The notes: generated from the sequence alone by a model not told the origin. A DNA stretch of 64,000 nt from Sphagnum compactum (GCA_965153455.1 OZ234500.1:8184001-8248000); one strand, 5' to 3'; shown: positions 1 to 12,878, counted from the stretch's first letter. Numbers and translations: made by a program.

Positions 1-59
1 TGGAATCAAATGGATGTAAACAATTTTAAAATAGAGTAAACACGTGAGTGACTTCCAAT

Positions 60-1501
60 TGCATCTTACTTGCTAACAAAAACAATTTTGCATCAAATTG
101 AAATGGGGGAATAAAATTCATCTAGATTTCAATTCAAATTTTTCATTGGTCAATTTCACACAAAGGTTAATTGCATTTGCAAGTGCATCATTCAACAACC
201 AATAACCACAACGTTAATTCAACACACAACTTGATACAATTAGAGCCAAGGTTGAAACAATGAATTTTGCAGTTGCCCAAATGTGTGGTGTTGGAATTCC
301 GCTTTATAAAATCAATGTTTGTTGATTGTAACAAACATGAATAGTAACCTTAAATGCATGGGCCTACTAAAGCATTGCCATTTTGTAGGCAAACCTTTTT
401 TTCACTAGTGTGTTTAGCTTTTGTGATCATGTAGCCAAACGAACATTTGTCCATTCCACCCTTCCTTTTCTTGATTTTTTGGCCACGTTATACAAGCTTG
501 AATTGAAGATTGTGCATATATGATGTTCACATGTTGTAGATTTGAACTTACATTTTCATTATAAGTGGCATATTGGCAAGTTTTTAAAAAGGCATGGCCA
601 AAACAAACAGCCTCAAATGGTGTCAATATCCCCAATTTTTCATAGGTAATAGTTTAACATTTTAAGACATTTGTTATTGTAGACAAATTTGTGCCTTCAT
701 TTATTCACATAACAAATAATTTTGTTGGTCAACTTGCAATCCTTAAATGAAGCTTGCGATTAACTAACAAGAGTAATTCCAATAGTGTTTTTTGTTTCAA
801 ATAAACCAATTGTGACATGTTTTGATTCCCAATCCAATGTTAAGAAATTAATCACAAGGGAAAAAGTATCAAGTGCACTTTTGTTCATCCAAATGTCAAA
901 TATTACTGTGACAAAAATTGCAACATTAACATAACAAACTTTTCAAGTGTGCGTTTCATCATACAAAACAATATTTCTTTGGTTAGGGTTTTGCATGATG
1001 GAAACACCAATCATGAAACCCTTTGGAAGCCAAATCATTTCACTCATATGTTTTCAATTGTGTTTAAAATGAGTAACCCCTTCACAACAACCAATAGAAG
1101 ATCATCAATGAAAGTTTTTTGTTCTTCATCTGATTTTTTATATGTTGTAGTACAACTAATTGTTTTTGAAATGAAAAGTGAAGTTATAATTTTTTGAACC
1201 TTAGAACAAGTTTGTTTTTCAAAGGCATTTGTTTTAGTAGAATGTTGTCATACAATTTCACTAATGTATATTTAAAAATGTTAGAATGTTTCATTTCACA
1301 ATGTTTTTTCATGGTTGAAGTTCCACTTTTGGTTTTATAAGAGATTAATCCTTTCCTACCTTGAGCTTCTAATCCTAAGACATGAACACCCAAAGCAATT
1401 GAATGACACAAAATACAATGAAGAACATGTTTGATTTCAATTGACACATGTTCATCATCATTGGGTTGAAGAAAACCCAAATAATATATCTTTGATCCCA
1501 T
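60..1501 (-). mobile_element. Degenerate hAT transposase, left part cut by window edge
   Basis: A decayed cut-and-paste DNA transposon of the hAT superfamily, read right to left. The N-terminal stretch (about 1184-1501) has a BED-type zinc-finger pattern: a CILC cysteine pair, then GTSTMKKHCEMKH with paired histidines. Further on, about 830-910 gives the transposase-core phrase FDIWMNKSALDTFSLVINF, and 414-635 gives FEAVCFGHAF, QYATYNENV and CITWPK, typical of the RNase-H-like core of plant hAT proteins with a preceding zinc finger. Several stop codons and frameshifts lie between these blocks, so the gene is dead. The C-terminal dimerisation domain is not seen and would lie left of base 1. 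The phrases match the family seen at 18959-21290 but on the opposite strand. Terminal inverted repeats were not identified. Confidence 0.85.
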
Positions 1502-1540
1502 AGAACCTAAAATTTTGCTTGTTGTTTTAGTGTAACCTAT

Positions 1541-4500
1541 TTATTAATTTGGTGCAAGAGCAAGTTTAGTTGTATGAGATGTATCAATTGATGGAAAACC
1601 AAACAATAATAGTTGTGAATGAGGGTGAGTTGTGGAATGAAATGTGATTTTTTCCATGGGTGTTTCCAAAGGTGCAAGTGGGTGTGTGGGTTGGTGGGAA
1701 AAGGCAGGAGTTTTTCCCAGAAGGTTGTAAAGGCAAAAGTGTCTAATAGGCCCTTTTGCTATATAGGACTAATGATGAAATGTCTTTCACACAATGGGAG
1801 GGCTAACCTAGAAGGTCATTATAGATTTAAGAAAATACATTGGGAAATGTTGATGTTGATGTTTGAAGCTTATGTTTTATGGTTTAAAGTATTCAAGAAC
1901 TTGTTATGGGGGGGAATTGGAATCATGCAAGTTGGATTTAAAGTACATAAAGGCTTTTGGTTTTCATTGAAAGAATAGTCAAAGGGTTTTCAATTGGTGG
2001 TTCTTCATGTGAATTCCCATGTTGTTGCGGGTCATATTTTGGGGTTCATTACATCAGTTATTGGCATTATCAAGCTTTTGGCTTTGGCCAAACATTTTTG
2101 AAGCATTTTGACCAATTACATTGGGTGAGGTCATGTATTGGTTGGCGAATTGAACTTCATGTTTGTAATTTTGTGATTTTTTTTGCTCAATTATTGCTTC
2201 ATCAATTTGGTGTTGTAATTAGGGGTGGGTGTGAAGAGGTCGTTAATGCTTTTTGAGTTAGAAATGTCCATCTTGATTGGTGGTGTTATAAGTGGATGTT
2301 GCAAATGCTTTTAACACCATCTCTTAAAAACGCATCTTTTAGGATCTTAACATGATAGGAGGCAAATTGTGTTAACTTTTCCTTTTTGTTCAATCTTTTT
2401 ATGTTTGACAAGTTCCCCTTTTTTTTGTTCGTTCGTCACTCCTTTTTGAAAAAGTTGTCCATCATCCATTCTTTGGTGGGCACATGCTAAAGTGAATTTA
2501 TTTGCTAGACCTTTTTTTCTATTGACCCACTTTTAGTCATTATAGTGTTTTGTGAGAGTTTCTCCTTGCTAATGACATTCACACCATTGGCCTTGCCTTT
2601 GTCATTCCTCTTGTTTTTGATCATTATGTTTATTAGTTGGTTTTGTGGGGCTTGTGGTCCAACCTTGCAAGTGCGCGACTTCATTGCTTTGGTTTACCTC
2701 TCGACTTCTTTCCTCATGTTGATTTTTGTTGCCATTTAGACGATATCAAGGTTTTGGGCATACTAGTTGGATTTGCTTTTCTTACTTCTTCTTTTTTGCA
2801 AAATGTGTTGGACAAAATGTTTGCCATGTAGATGTGTTTTCAAAGTTATAGGATGTCCAAATAGCTTTTGGGATTCTTTTTCAATGTTTCGTTTAGAAAC
2901 TTTCCTATTTGTTTAGTTTCTTCCCCTCCTTTACCAATCTTTCAACATTAGTCCACTTCTTTTGACAGTTTTTGGGTAACTCCTAGGCCTAGGCTTTATG
3001 GATTGCCCACAAGCCTCCTTGTGCATTGGTAGGCTTCTCTCCCCATTTTTCATGGGGATCCGGATTGGACCCATTTCTACAAAGCTCATTGTGCCAATAG
3101 CTATTTGGGGGGTTGGGCATTTGTTGCATTTATCATTCACAAGAATCCTATTAAATCATCACTCGTTTTTGTTGGAGATAATAGGTGTTGACAATTTTGG
3201 TTTGTTCCCTTTTTAAGCCCATTTGAGGTTGGTGTGGGAGTTCTTTTCTTGGATGTAATGATTTGTGTTTTATTTTGTGTAATTTGTAAATAAGGGAATA
3301 GATCAACTTTAGGAGAACATTTCAGACAGATGACACAAACATTTTTTTTGCATCATCATTTTTAACATGGCTTCTAATTTACATTGTGTGCATTTGCGGT
3401 TTTGCATAAACCTTGGGGTGGGTGCATAAATTTTTGGTTGCTTAGTCATTTCATTTTTCTATTTGGCCTTATATTTTTTCTCCGTTATGTTGTACACCAT
3501 GTTGAACCTTCCCCATCCTTTAGTTCTTGGGTTGACTCATTGCATTTGTGTTTAACTTTTAGATCCAACAATGATCCATCTTTTTCATTGCTCCCATGAT
3601 GGGCAATGGATTGCATCCCATGATGTTGTTTGGGATGCCTTCACCTTCATTGTTAGAGTTGCAAGGTTTCATGTTTTGCATGAGCAAACTCATGTCCTTT
3701 TGTCGTCCTCCTTTTAATCTACCTGTAGAGTTGACATTATATTATTGAGTGATCACATTTGCACCTCGATCGATGTTGTCATTACCAATCTCACCTTAAA
3801 CATATTTGGTTTCATAGGTGACTTCATTTCATAAGATGGTCGTGACAATGGTAGTTTCAGCAAAAGAAAGATTTTATCATGATCGACATTCAACATATGT
3901 GTTTTTTCTTGTGCCATAGGGGTTTGTGGTTGCTTGTATCAACAAGTGAACAAAAATTTTCATTGATGCGCTAACATAAAGTGGTTAGCAAAAGGTATTG
4001 ATGATCCTCCTTTGGCTTTTTTTTGAGCTTTCTATAGGCAAAAGGTGTCTATAAGCTTTGCAAAGAGATCAAGTCACCTTTATTTTGAGGTGTGTGTTGT
4101 TGCAAGTGAAGGCTCTTCTAGACTTACTATTGTTTTAAGCTTCCCATCCCTTCCTCCTTCTACAATGCTTCTTACAATTGGTGGGGGCTTCAAAAAGAAT
4201 GATTTGTTCTGACACCCCATATTGACCCACTTTGGGTTGTGATCTTTGGCTCGGATTGGGGTCCTCTCTCTTTCTTTCATCCCTTTCCCCCTTTTGTTGG
4301 GTGCTTTGTTTAATGAAGTTTGCAAGGGTTTCATCACAGTGTAAGAACTTGCAAGGGTAACATGGTAAGGTCTGGTCTCCGGTGGTCAACCAAGGTCAGT
4401 CAGGTCGGACAGATTGATTACTTATAACCTGCCTTTGGACCGTTTCTGATAACCGGCCTGCACAGAGTTTTTACACCTCGGATTTTCGACGCAGTGGTTT

Positions 4501-4880
4501 TTCCTTTTTACGAAGCGGGACGTAACTATGCATGGCGAGGCTGCATGAATACGTGGCGAGACGTGGCGAGCTACATGGATACGGTATCGCCACCACTCCT
4601 GTGGCCTCCCGCCTGCCACTCAGCCCGCCCGGTTTGTAAGTGTACTCGACTAAGCCCTTCGCCGCAGCTCCTGTGTTCTCTGGTGTGCACAGAATCGTCG
4701 CGAAATGCGAAATCTGTGTTTTGCTCCGCGACATTTTCTTCACAAATTTTGTTAGAGGTTCGTACTCAGGAGGATCTCAATTCTCTCAGCTCAGTTTTTT
4801 TCATAGATTATTTAACACCCCCCCCCCTCCCCCCCCCTCTCTTCTCATAGAATAGTTGATTGTGAAGTTCAATCCGGCGG
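1541..4880. other. Intergenic stretch without a recognisable gene
   Basis: About 3.3 kb of T-rich plus-strand sequence. It has short open frames on both strands (for example 1619-1978 plus, 2931-3140 minus, 4080-4389 minus) but none carries a motif I recognise, and none continues across its stops as a spliced gene. It may be more decayed transposon DNA attached to the hAT remnant. From about 4400 the composition becomes more GC-rich, consistent with the promoter and 5' leader of the S1 gene. A C-only tract interrupted by one T lies at 4818-4838. Confidence 0.5.
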
Positions 4881-4926
4881 GTGGGAGGCATTGCGTTGTA
4901 GGTGCGGGGAAGCTGGGAGAGAGGAG

Positions 4927-7724
4927 ATGGCCGCAGCTATGGCTACAAGGTCTGTGGCTGTGTCTACTGGCTTGTTCGGACATGGATCCCGTGAAGTTGT
5001 CCGGGCCGTAGGAGGCGGGGCAACACAATCCTCTTCATTGTTAGGGATGAAGAGCAGTAGGTTGTTAGGGGTGAAGTTGAGGGCGCCCACGGGAGGTCAG
5101 GTTGTTGCGGCGGGAGTGTCGCGTGTGCAGTGTAGGGTAGCAGTGGCGACTCCGAGAGTGAAGGATGACTTGATGGCAAGAATCATCTCATTATTCGCCT
5201 CGTCTCTCTAATTAGCAAGTTTCCTTCGTTGGATATTGAGTAAAAATAAATGACTTATGATGTTGTTGTATAGATAGCTCTCTCTCGGGGGCTCGTCGCC
5301 GAGGAAAGCTTGCGTCGCGTCAGGTTTTTTCTGTAGGAAATTAGGGTTTGGTAGAGTTCTTTGAGTTCTGGAGGAATTTGATTGAGATCGAAAGCTGTAT
5401 GCAGGCAGAAGCAGAGGAGAGATGGTATAACGCACTGGAAAGTCCATTGGAGGGTGTAGAATTCACATATGAGGAGTTTGCAGATGCACTATCGAAGTAC
5501 GACTTCAGCTTTGAAATAGGTGACACGGTAAGCATTCATGACATGCTCTCCTACATGTCTTTCTGCCAGAGCACAATGCTTGATTCTGGTTTGGAGTTCC
5601 TCGTTGAATTCTAGTTCATGGTTCAGTTGTTTTCCAGCCCCACTGATTTTGCCCAAATCAAACCCTAGGGTTCTAAGATGGTCAACCACAGTCGGATCCA
5701 AGTATGAAAGCAAAAAAGAGATCCACATGGGGAGGGAGACAGGTGAAAGGTATAGTATTCAAGGCAGATTACAATGGAGCTTTGATTGACATCGGGGCAA
5801 AAGCGCCTGCCTACTTGCCACTGGAAGAGGCCTGCATTTACAAGCTCAAGAGTGTGGAGGAGGTGGGGCTGGTAGCAGGCGTGGAGGAGGAATTCAGCAT
5901 TATACGTGATGATGACAAAAATGGACGAATGATTTTGAGCCTGAAGAAGCTGCAACATGATTTCTCATGGGAACGGTGTAGGCAGTTACAAATGGATGAT
6001 GTCACCATCAGAGGAAAGGTACTCCTTTATTGTAATAATAGAAGGTTGTTTTTGAGTCAGGGGAAATTTCAATTTTCTTTGCTTTTGATGCGTGGTATCT
6101 GCATTATATACAGGCTTTATCAGCAAATAGAGGTGGAGTGGTTGTGGATGTTGAAGGCCTTCGAGGCTTTGTTCCATTCTCTCAGATCTCTGCTGTAAGT
6201 TCTCCTTGGCCATCTCTCCCACCAATAGGTTTATTAATTGACAATAAAACTTAAGAAATGTATTTCAGTAAATATGATGAACTAACTTCTCATGACTTAT
6301 GAAGGTATAGTTTCTGAAGTGATTATTATGAGTTCACTTTGAGAAGCTCACAGCTGCTTCACTTTGCAATCCAAAGGCCAGGGTTTAAACTGTTGACTGC
6401 TGTTAGGGTTGTGAAGATAGGCATTATTGAGATAATTCAAGGATGTTGCTCCACTATTGGTGTGATTACATGAGATTGGAAGATTATCTACACTTTCAAC
6501 ATATAATGCTTGCAGCACCCCCTTGAAAAAGTGTTGTTATTGTGTAGAGACAAAACCCAGAAGATGTGGTGGATAAGGAGCTACCTCTCAAGTTTTTGGA
6601 AGTGGATGAAGAGAGGACACGCCTAGTGCTAAGTAACCGCAAGGCCATTGCTGAGAACCATGTAGCATTTGGCATTGGTAGTGTTGTTGTGGGTACAGTG
6701 CAAAGTGTGAAACCATATGGAGCTTTTGTTGACATTGGGGGTGTCAGTGGGCTCCTACATATCAGCCAAATTAGCCATGACCGGCTTACTTCCGTTGAAA
6801 CTGTCCTTTCTCCTGGTGACAAATTGAAGGTAATATTCTGCCATGTGTTGTTACTCTGCCCATAGGCATTCATTTCAGTCCTTTTCAAAGCATCAAAAAC
6901 TATAACCATGAAACCATGCAATGCTGGAATGGAGGGTCCTTCTTACAGTTTCTCTGTAAACAAAGATGTAATATGTCTCACATTTCTTTGACCTTGTCAC
7001 CACTTTCTTTAATAATATGGACTAGTAAGGGATTCACAATGCATTGATTGTGCAGGTGATGATATTGAGCCAGGACAAAGAAAGGAGCCGCATTAGCTTG
7101 TCCACTAAGAAACTGGAACCCACTCCTGGTGATATGCTACGTAATCCAGCCCTTGTATATGAGAAGGTGGGCTTCCTCATATAAATTTCTCACACAATAT
7201 AAACTGATACTCCAATTTGTGGCTGCTCATCTGGAGTCTGAACCCTAACCTAGCTTGAGCATTCTCAACTGGCCCCATGTATCTGTACATTCTGTGCTAT
7301 TGTTTATAAATATAGAAACTTTGGTGTGGATGAATTGCAGGCAGATGAGATGGCAAAGACATTCAGACAAAGAGTTGCTCAAGCTGAAGCAGCTGCTCGT
7401 GCGGAAGAACTAAGGTTACAGCAAGAGGTATTTGAGGTGTCCACCATCCTCATCACTTTTGCAACAATGATGCTCTTTAATAATAAAACCCTTTACAGGT
7501 TGGGATCTCTGTGACTTTGTAGAACAGAATTTATGAACTTTTCCCCCTTTGTATAGTCTTTCCAGGTAAGATCATGTGTTTGTGAAGACTAATTTTTTAT
7601 TTTGTTTTGTGAAAACTGTCTACAGGGTGGTTTTGGTCTGAGAGGCGACTTTGGGTCAACAGCCAATGCCCTTGGTCTTGATCTGTTGGACCTTGCTGAT
7701 ATTCCACCTGCAGTTCAAGTCTGA
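4927..7724 (+). CDS. RPS1: Plastid 30S ribosomal protein S1 (nuclear gene, 8 coding exons)
   Basis: Encodes chloroplast ribosomal protein S1, which binds mRNA and helps the plastid 30S subunit initiate translation. Exons read in frame: 4927-5175, about 5387-5527, 5743-6018, 6114-6194, 6548-6829, 7056-7166, 7341-7427, 7626-7724, giving about 441 residues, close to flowering-plant homologues (about 416). The start is the ATG at 4927 (MAAAMATRS), which opens a Ser/Arg/Val-rich transit peptide. Three S1 RNA-binding domains follow: [18 protein letters not shown] (exon 3), [20 protein letters not shown] (exons 4-5), and [20 protein letters not shown] (exon 5). The tail [11 protein letters not shown] matches the family end. 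All later introns are GT-AG in phase 0. The exon 1/exon 2 junction is uncertain: no GT donor fits, but a GC donor at 5176 joins in frame to an AG at 5385-5386. The protein looks intact. Family assignment is secure; the first junction is inferred. Confidence 0.94.
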
Positions 7725-8920
7725 GCGTAGCACAAAATATTACTTAATTTTCAGCTGTTGTTTTGTGCAATATTATGCTTTTCCAATCTGTACCCAAGAA
7801 GAATTACAGAAAACGTGCAGAGCAATGCCTGTAACATTTCAAAATGCAATTCAATGAAATAATTGGATTAAAACTGCCAATTATCATCATTTGCCAGTTC
7901 GTAATCAGTACGATGTAGATGTGACTATGCATCATTAAAGGTGGTGGTTTGAGCTGTAACTAGCTCCTTGCAGAGTTATGAAACACTTGCAGGAAGATGA
8001 GGCTTCATCTTCTATCAAAGGGAAAGTTTGAAAATGTCAGAATTCACTGCATCTTTTCCTCTGAGCTGTAACACTGTGCAGGTTTAATGATGTGGGTCAC
8101 CAATAAGGGATTCTATTTTTTTTAAATTTCTGGGGAGTTGAGAATGTACTAGTGGGATTATCTTTGTAGAATTTGCCTGTCTCCTCTCAATTGTTCTTGG
8201 TTTCCTATTGCATCACAATGACAGTGTAGTTTTAAGATGTATTGCCCTAGAGAGAAATGCGGTTTGGAGACTAAAACAGCAAGCTGCTTCTTGAGGACAG
8301 TTACAGTCTCTCCATGTATTCCTCTCTAGTTCTTGCTTTCGTTTGTTTTCAATATCAAATATTCCACCTTGGAATCTACTGAGTGCTATTTCCTCTTGAA
8401 AACAGAAGCTGTCCAATCCATTGGCTATTGGCTCATGACGTGTAAGACATCAAAATTGTACATTCCCTCCATCATTAAGAGATCCAGTAATTTCATGTAA
8501 TCGTGCCAATCAGTCAAGGATGTGAACACTGAAGCAGCTGGTGTATTGTGTGAGGCAGCAGAGTTCAGAACATATCTAATTTATGCAGCATGGAAACACC
8601 AGAATGTCTGAGGATCTCTTCACATAACTCAATAGATCATCCTTCTCAGCCATGTGAAAGAATTGTTACTGATAGCCATTTTGTCAGAAGCCATGCAAAC
8701 ACTTCAGTTCTGAAATCAAAATGGGTGCAAAGTTTTAAAATTGTTGAAGGAATTGATTCAGTTGACATCTTCAGTCTCTGTCTCCAGTGACACTCACAGA
8801 AACATGATCGACAATCCGGACTCAGAATGCCCAAAAAAGACAAAGGAAACAAGGAACGCTAAAGAAAAGGTTCAAATAATTGATATAAAAATATGTACAA
8901 ATTGTGGACGTAGCATCAAC
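7725..8920. other. 3' flank of the S1 gene and spacer to tRNA-iMet
   Basis: Contains the 3' untranslated region of the plastid S1 gene, whose exact poly(A) site I cannot place, then about 1 kb without recognisable coding potential. Short open frames at 8590-8852 on both strands show no known motif. Confidence 0.5.
8881..8919 (+). promoter_or_regulatory. Upstream signals of tRNA-iMet: TATA-like box and CAA motif
   Basis: An AT-rich TATA-like stretch (8882-8895) lies about 30 bases before the tRNA, and a CAA triplet at 8917-8919 sits directly before it. Plant nuclear tRNA genes typically carry both, the CAA marking the Pol III start. This supports an active gene rather than a relic. Confidence 0.6.
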
Positions 8921-8992
8921 ATCAGAGTGGCGCAGCGGAAGCGTGGTGGGCCCATAACCCACAGGTCCGAGGATCGAAACCTCGCTCTGATA
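8921..8992 (+). tRNA. tRNA-iMet(CAT): Initiator tRNA-Met (CAT), cytosolic
   Basis: A complete 72-nt nuclear initiator tRNA that reads AUG start codons on cytosolic ribosomes. The acceptor stem is perfect: ATCAGAG (8921-8927) pairs with CTCTGAT (8985-8991), followed by discriminator A at 8992. The anticodon stem GTGGG (8946-8950) pairs with CCCAC (8958-8962) around loop CCCATAA, anticodon CAT at 8953-8955. The T stem CGAGG (8968-8972) pairs with CCTCG (8980-8984); its loop ATCGAAA has A in place of the usual T54, a hallmark of eukaryotic initiators. The acceptor pair A1:U72 and the three G:C pairs at the end of the anticodon stem also fit an initiator. No intron is present. It stands alone between two plastid-protein genes on the same strand. 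Confidence 0.97.
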
Positions 8993-9025
8993 GTACAGAG
9001 TACAAGCTTTCGTAAAAGATGTTTC

Positions 9026-9035
9026 TTTTTTTTTT
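9026..9035 (+). terminator. Pol III terminator of tRNA-iMet
   Basis: A run of ten T residues starts 34 bases after the tRNA end and is the first T run of four or more downstream, which is the normal RNA polymerase III stop signal. Confidence 0.75.
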
Positions 9036-9583
9036 GTAGTCCCAATTTGGCAATGAAAATCTACCCAGTGAGGCTACCTTTTTGAGAAGTTGATGAAGCT
9101 GAAGCCACTTGCCAAAAAGTTAGCCATTATTAAAAAGTTAAGTTTTTCAGATATAGCCCTAATTAAGTAAGTAAGAATTTTTCGCGTTGCTTTTCTCTGC
9201 TTTCAGGGTTGTGAGGGTGACACGGGTCTTGTTGCAACGCAACGGAACAGCCCTTGTTTTGAAAATCCTCGGTGGATTGCTTTCCCATCTTCTCCATTTG
9301 CCATCACCATCATCGAGCTCTTTTGCACAATTCAGAAGCACAAGTCGCTTCCCGCAATTCTTTCATGCAATTTGTGGATTGCTGTCAGTTTGGCCTTTAG
9401 CATTCCACTTTTGTTCCCCACTCAAACTCGGTCGAACAACCAAAGAGCATACATTCACTCTCTTTGAGCTTCTGTCTCTCTCCAGACTTTTGTTTTCTTC
9501 CAGATTTTTTTGGTACTTACAGCGGGTTTCATTTTTTGTTTTTTTAATCCCCCCCCCCCCGTTAGGCTTTGATTTGAAGAGTG

Positions 9584-12500
9584 ATGATGGCGGTCATTGC
9601 TCCCCCGTCGAGCCTGTGTGCTCCGGGGTTTTCCGCATTAACTGTGAGGAGAAGGCCAGCAGCAGCTCGACCGGCGGTGAGTAGGAGAGTTGTAGCAGTT
9701 GCGAGTCCGACCAGGGAAACAACTGGTTTGCAGTACAAGAAACTGGGGGACTCGGACCTTGTCATCAGTAATGTTACTCTGGGAACGGTGAGCTTCATCA
9801 TCTTCCTCTCAAAGGTTTTCTGATTTTGTGGCCTCAAAACATTGAGGATATGGTTCTATTTGGCCGCTATTTCCGGATGACACGGCGACGGGAAGGATGC
9901 GGGTTGGTCTGTGTGCAGCAGCATTATGAAGCTCTAATGTATTCAATCAGGCAATTTTTTGGTAGTGAGGTTCTTGTTCTTGTGGAGATAGATGTCCTGA
10001 GATAGGTGAAGGCTGGATTGACATCGGACTTCAGCCAATGCTGAGGAGCCTTTGCAGCAGCTTATGAGAAGCATGTTCCATATTGTGGTCTCTTCAACAG
10101 AGTGAAGTGCCAAAATTGAGCAAAATGTAGGAGACAGAGTCGTGCTTGGTTTTTTCTTTTGGAGCCAGGGCTGTCCTGAAGCCACAGTAGAGTAATCGAC
10201 TGAGGGAAACCTATTTTCAGCGATAATTCTCACATGTTTTCTTAGCTTGGCTGCAATGCTGTGGCCAATGTTGCCTTGCACTCTGAGAAAGGAGAAAGAA
10301 GTATGCCAGATTTTCAGCATATTGTCGATCAGTTGAAATGCATTCTTTTGCAAAAGTTTTGGATGCAGTCAATGCAGTGTCTTGTCTAGTATAGCCGCAA
10401 TCAGCCTTCTTTGGAGACAGGGATAGGAAAGAAGTAGGTGAGAAGGCCTTGAAGTTATGTCTGGCATGGGAATTGCAGATGACCTGGGGTGGCCAGAACA
10501 CAGAGGCGGAGGCGCATGAGCAGCTCAACTATGCTTTTGATCATGGCATCAATATTTTGGACACTGCAGAAGGAGTAATCACTCCTCTACCTTTACCAAT
10601 GCTTGATGTATTTGCCTTCTGCAAAAGCTCTTTGATGTGTTCAGCTATGAAGCATACCTTGAAACAGATGGAATTCAAGTGTTTAGAAGATGAAGTCCAA
10701 TCAGGACAGGACCCATGATTTAGATAGTGTTAATCAAGCGGTTGTGATGAAATAGCGAGCTCTAGGTTTAGCTAAGCTGTTGGAATGTTGAGTGATGCAG
10801 TACCCTATCCCAATGGCCCTGGAGAAAAAAGGGCAGACAGAGCTCTTTATAGGCAACTGGCTCAAGTCAAGACCCCGGGATAAGGTAGCCTTTGATAAGT
10901 TCTTTTTCTGTACGACCTTGCCAAATTGTTGTGATTATAGGTCCAATTTACTGAATTATGTGGAATTCACACCAAAGTGGATCTTGCAAGTTTTAATTTG
11001 GTGTTCATTTGTTTTGGTCAAGTAAATGTTAGCATAGGTTATACTTTAGGTGACTAGCACATCTGCTTTGCATGCTTTTTCAGGAAAGTTTACAGTCTGA
11101 GAGCATCTTGGTGTGGGTGACTGTGATGAAGGTGATAGTGGCAACAAAGGTCGCTGGATATTCAGAGAGGTTGAGCTACCTTCGCAAAAGTGGAAAGCCA
11201 GTGCGTGTAGATGAAGAAAACATATTGGAAGGTGTAGAGAACAGTTTACAGCGCCTTGGCATTGATTATATTGACCTCTTGCAAATTCACTGGTATGTCT
11301 CTTCCCCCAGATCCAATGTCTTCATGATTCTGTTGGCAATTCGACGGGTTCACAGGGCACTTATGAAGCATGGTGGCTGTTAAGGTGGATATTCTGAATT
11401 AGTCATAAAAATTGTGGCAAAGCTTGTGGTGGAGAACATGTGTGTTTATGAGAGGGACACGTTTGAACACTTTTTAGTCTGAAAGTCCCAATTTCAAAGA
11501 GAAATCAAGTCTTCATTTGTGTCCGTTGCTCTCTGTTGAAAGCTTAACAAGGTGGTGATGTAAGTCTTGCTGTAAGCCTATTTGGACCCTAACAGCAGAC
11601 AAAGCATTTGTGTTCAATGCTGGGTTTTGTCCAGGCCAGATCGGTATGTGCCAATGTTTGGGGAGAAAAAATATGATCCATCGCAATGGCGGGAGTCTGT
11701 TCCTATTGTGGAGCAGTTACAAGCCCTTAAAAAAGTCATTGATCAAGGCAAGGTATGGGCAATGCTACACATGGCAATACTGTAGTGATTCATCTGCTGG
11801 TTGGTATTTGCAACAATGGGATTAGTATGATGCTTCTCTGTATGTTCAGTGTCAGATATGGAACACAGATCTGTTATTTCTTCTGGGATCTGTTTGTGAT
11901 TTGGAATTTGCCCAAATGTAAGACCCTACTTAACTGTTGATGGGAAAATCAGGTGCGATATGTTGGTGTCTCAAATGAGACATCCTGGGGGGTCATGGAA
12001 TTTTGTCATGCTGCTAAGCAACTGGGTCTACCAAAGATTGTGAGCATCCAAAACAGCTATAGCTTGATGGTTCGCACATCTTTTGAAGGTAATCCTGCAC
12101 CTTTTACCCTGAATGTCTTCCACGTCTACTCATGAAGATCGATACAGATCATCTTAGGAAGAAAGAAGTCACTGCAGTAAATATGTCTCTACTCTGACAT
12201 GCACTTTTCAGTTGACTTGTTGGAGGTATGCCTACCACAAAATTGCAATGTCGGCTTGCTGGCTTATTCTCCGCTAGCTGGTGGGTCACTCTCTGGAAAA
12301 TATATTGATGGTGACAGTGCCACACTTAAGGCAGCACGCCTATGCCTTTTTCCCGGTTTCATGGATCGCTACAATAAATCCCTTGCACGGGTATGCCTCT
12401 CTTATTTACCTCAGCTTATCCTGAATGTACAGGTCTATTTATAGTCGAGAACTTGTGCATCTGGATCTTTGTAGCAGTATTTAACAGTTAAGGTCATGGA

Positions 12501-12878
12501 CCTGCCATTCATTAATACCTCCCCTCTGTCTTTCTCTAACAAGATGATACTTTTTCTGGAGTGGATTCATAGGAAACTTGGAAGTAGAGGGTAACGAAGG
12601 TCCAGCTAATGAAGTGGGTGATTTACTTTGCGAGGTTGCAGGAGGCAGTCAGTGCATATGTTGACGTAGCACGTCGTCATAATCTGACACCTGTGGAGCT
12701 TGCACTTGGATATGTCCGGGGTTGTTCACATGTGACGAGCTCTATCATTGGTGCTACAACGATGGAGCAGCTGAAGGAAAATATTAGTGCCTTCACAAGA
12801 AGTGAGCTGCTTTCAGAGGATGTCCTAACAGATATTGAGAAAGTGTTTGTAACATACAAGGATCCAGCTTTTAGGTGA
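9584..12878 (+). CDS. Plastid-type NADP-dependent aldo/keto reductase (8 exons)
   Basis: A member of the aldo/keto reductase superfamily, similar to the plastid-targeted reductase of flowering plants that resembles bacterial Tas. Exons: 9584-9787, 10479-10574, 10801-10884, 11132-11292, 11635-11752, 11953-12088, 12212-12390, 12642-12878; these join in frame with GT-AG borders and give 404 residues, close to the usual length. A basic, Ala/Ser/Arg-rich N-terminus (residues 1-45) looks like a transit peptide. The catalytic tetrad is complete: Asp96 (DTAE), Tyr101 (YPIP), Lys134 (ATKV) and His181 (LQIHW), spread over exons 2, 3 and 4. The phrases GLQYKKLGDSDLVIS, VGVSNETSWGVMEF, LLAYSPLAGGSLSGKY and SIIGATTMEQLKENI follow family order. 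The substrate is unknown. Exon 4 has an alternative upstream acceptor at 11083 that would add 16 residues. Start chosen at the first of two ATGs after an in-frame GTG. Confidence 0.93.

Noticed and set aside
8741-9085. 114-codon plus-strand frame
   Set aside because: It runs through the tRNA-iMet gene and its terminator; no protein motif.
9159-9341. Minus-strand frame with WESNPPRIFKTRAVPLR, a phrase typical of antisense-tRNA frames
   Set aside because: The underlying plus-strand DNA vaguely resembles a tRNA (GCAACGCAACGGAAC, then a shifted B-box region), but the stems do not close and the B box is broken. Too degenerate to call a tRNA pseudogene, and the protein frame is not a gene.
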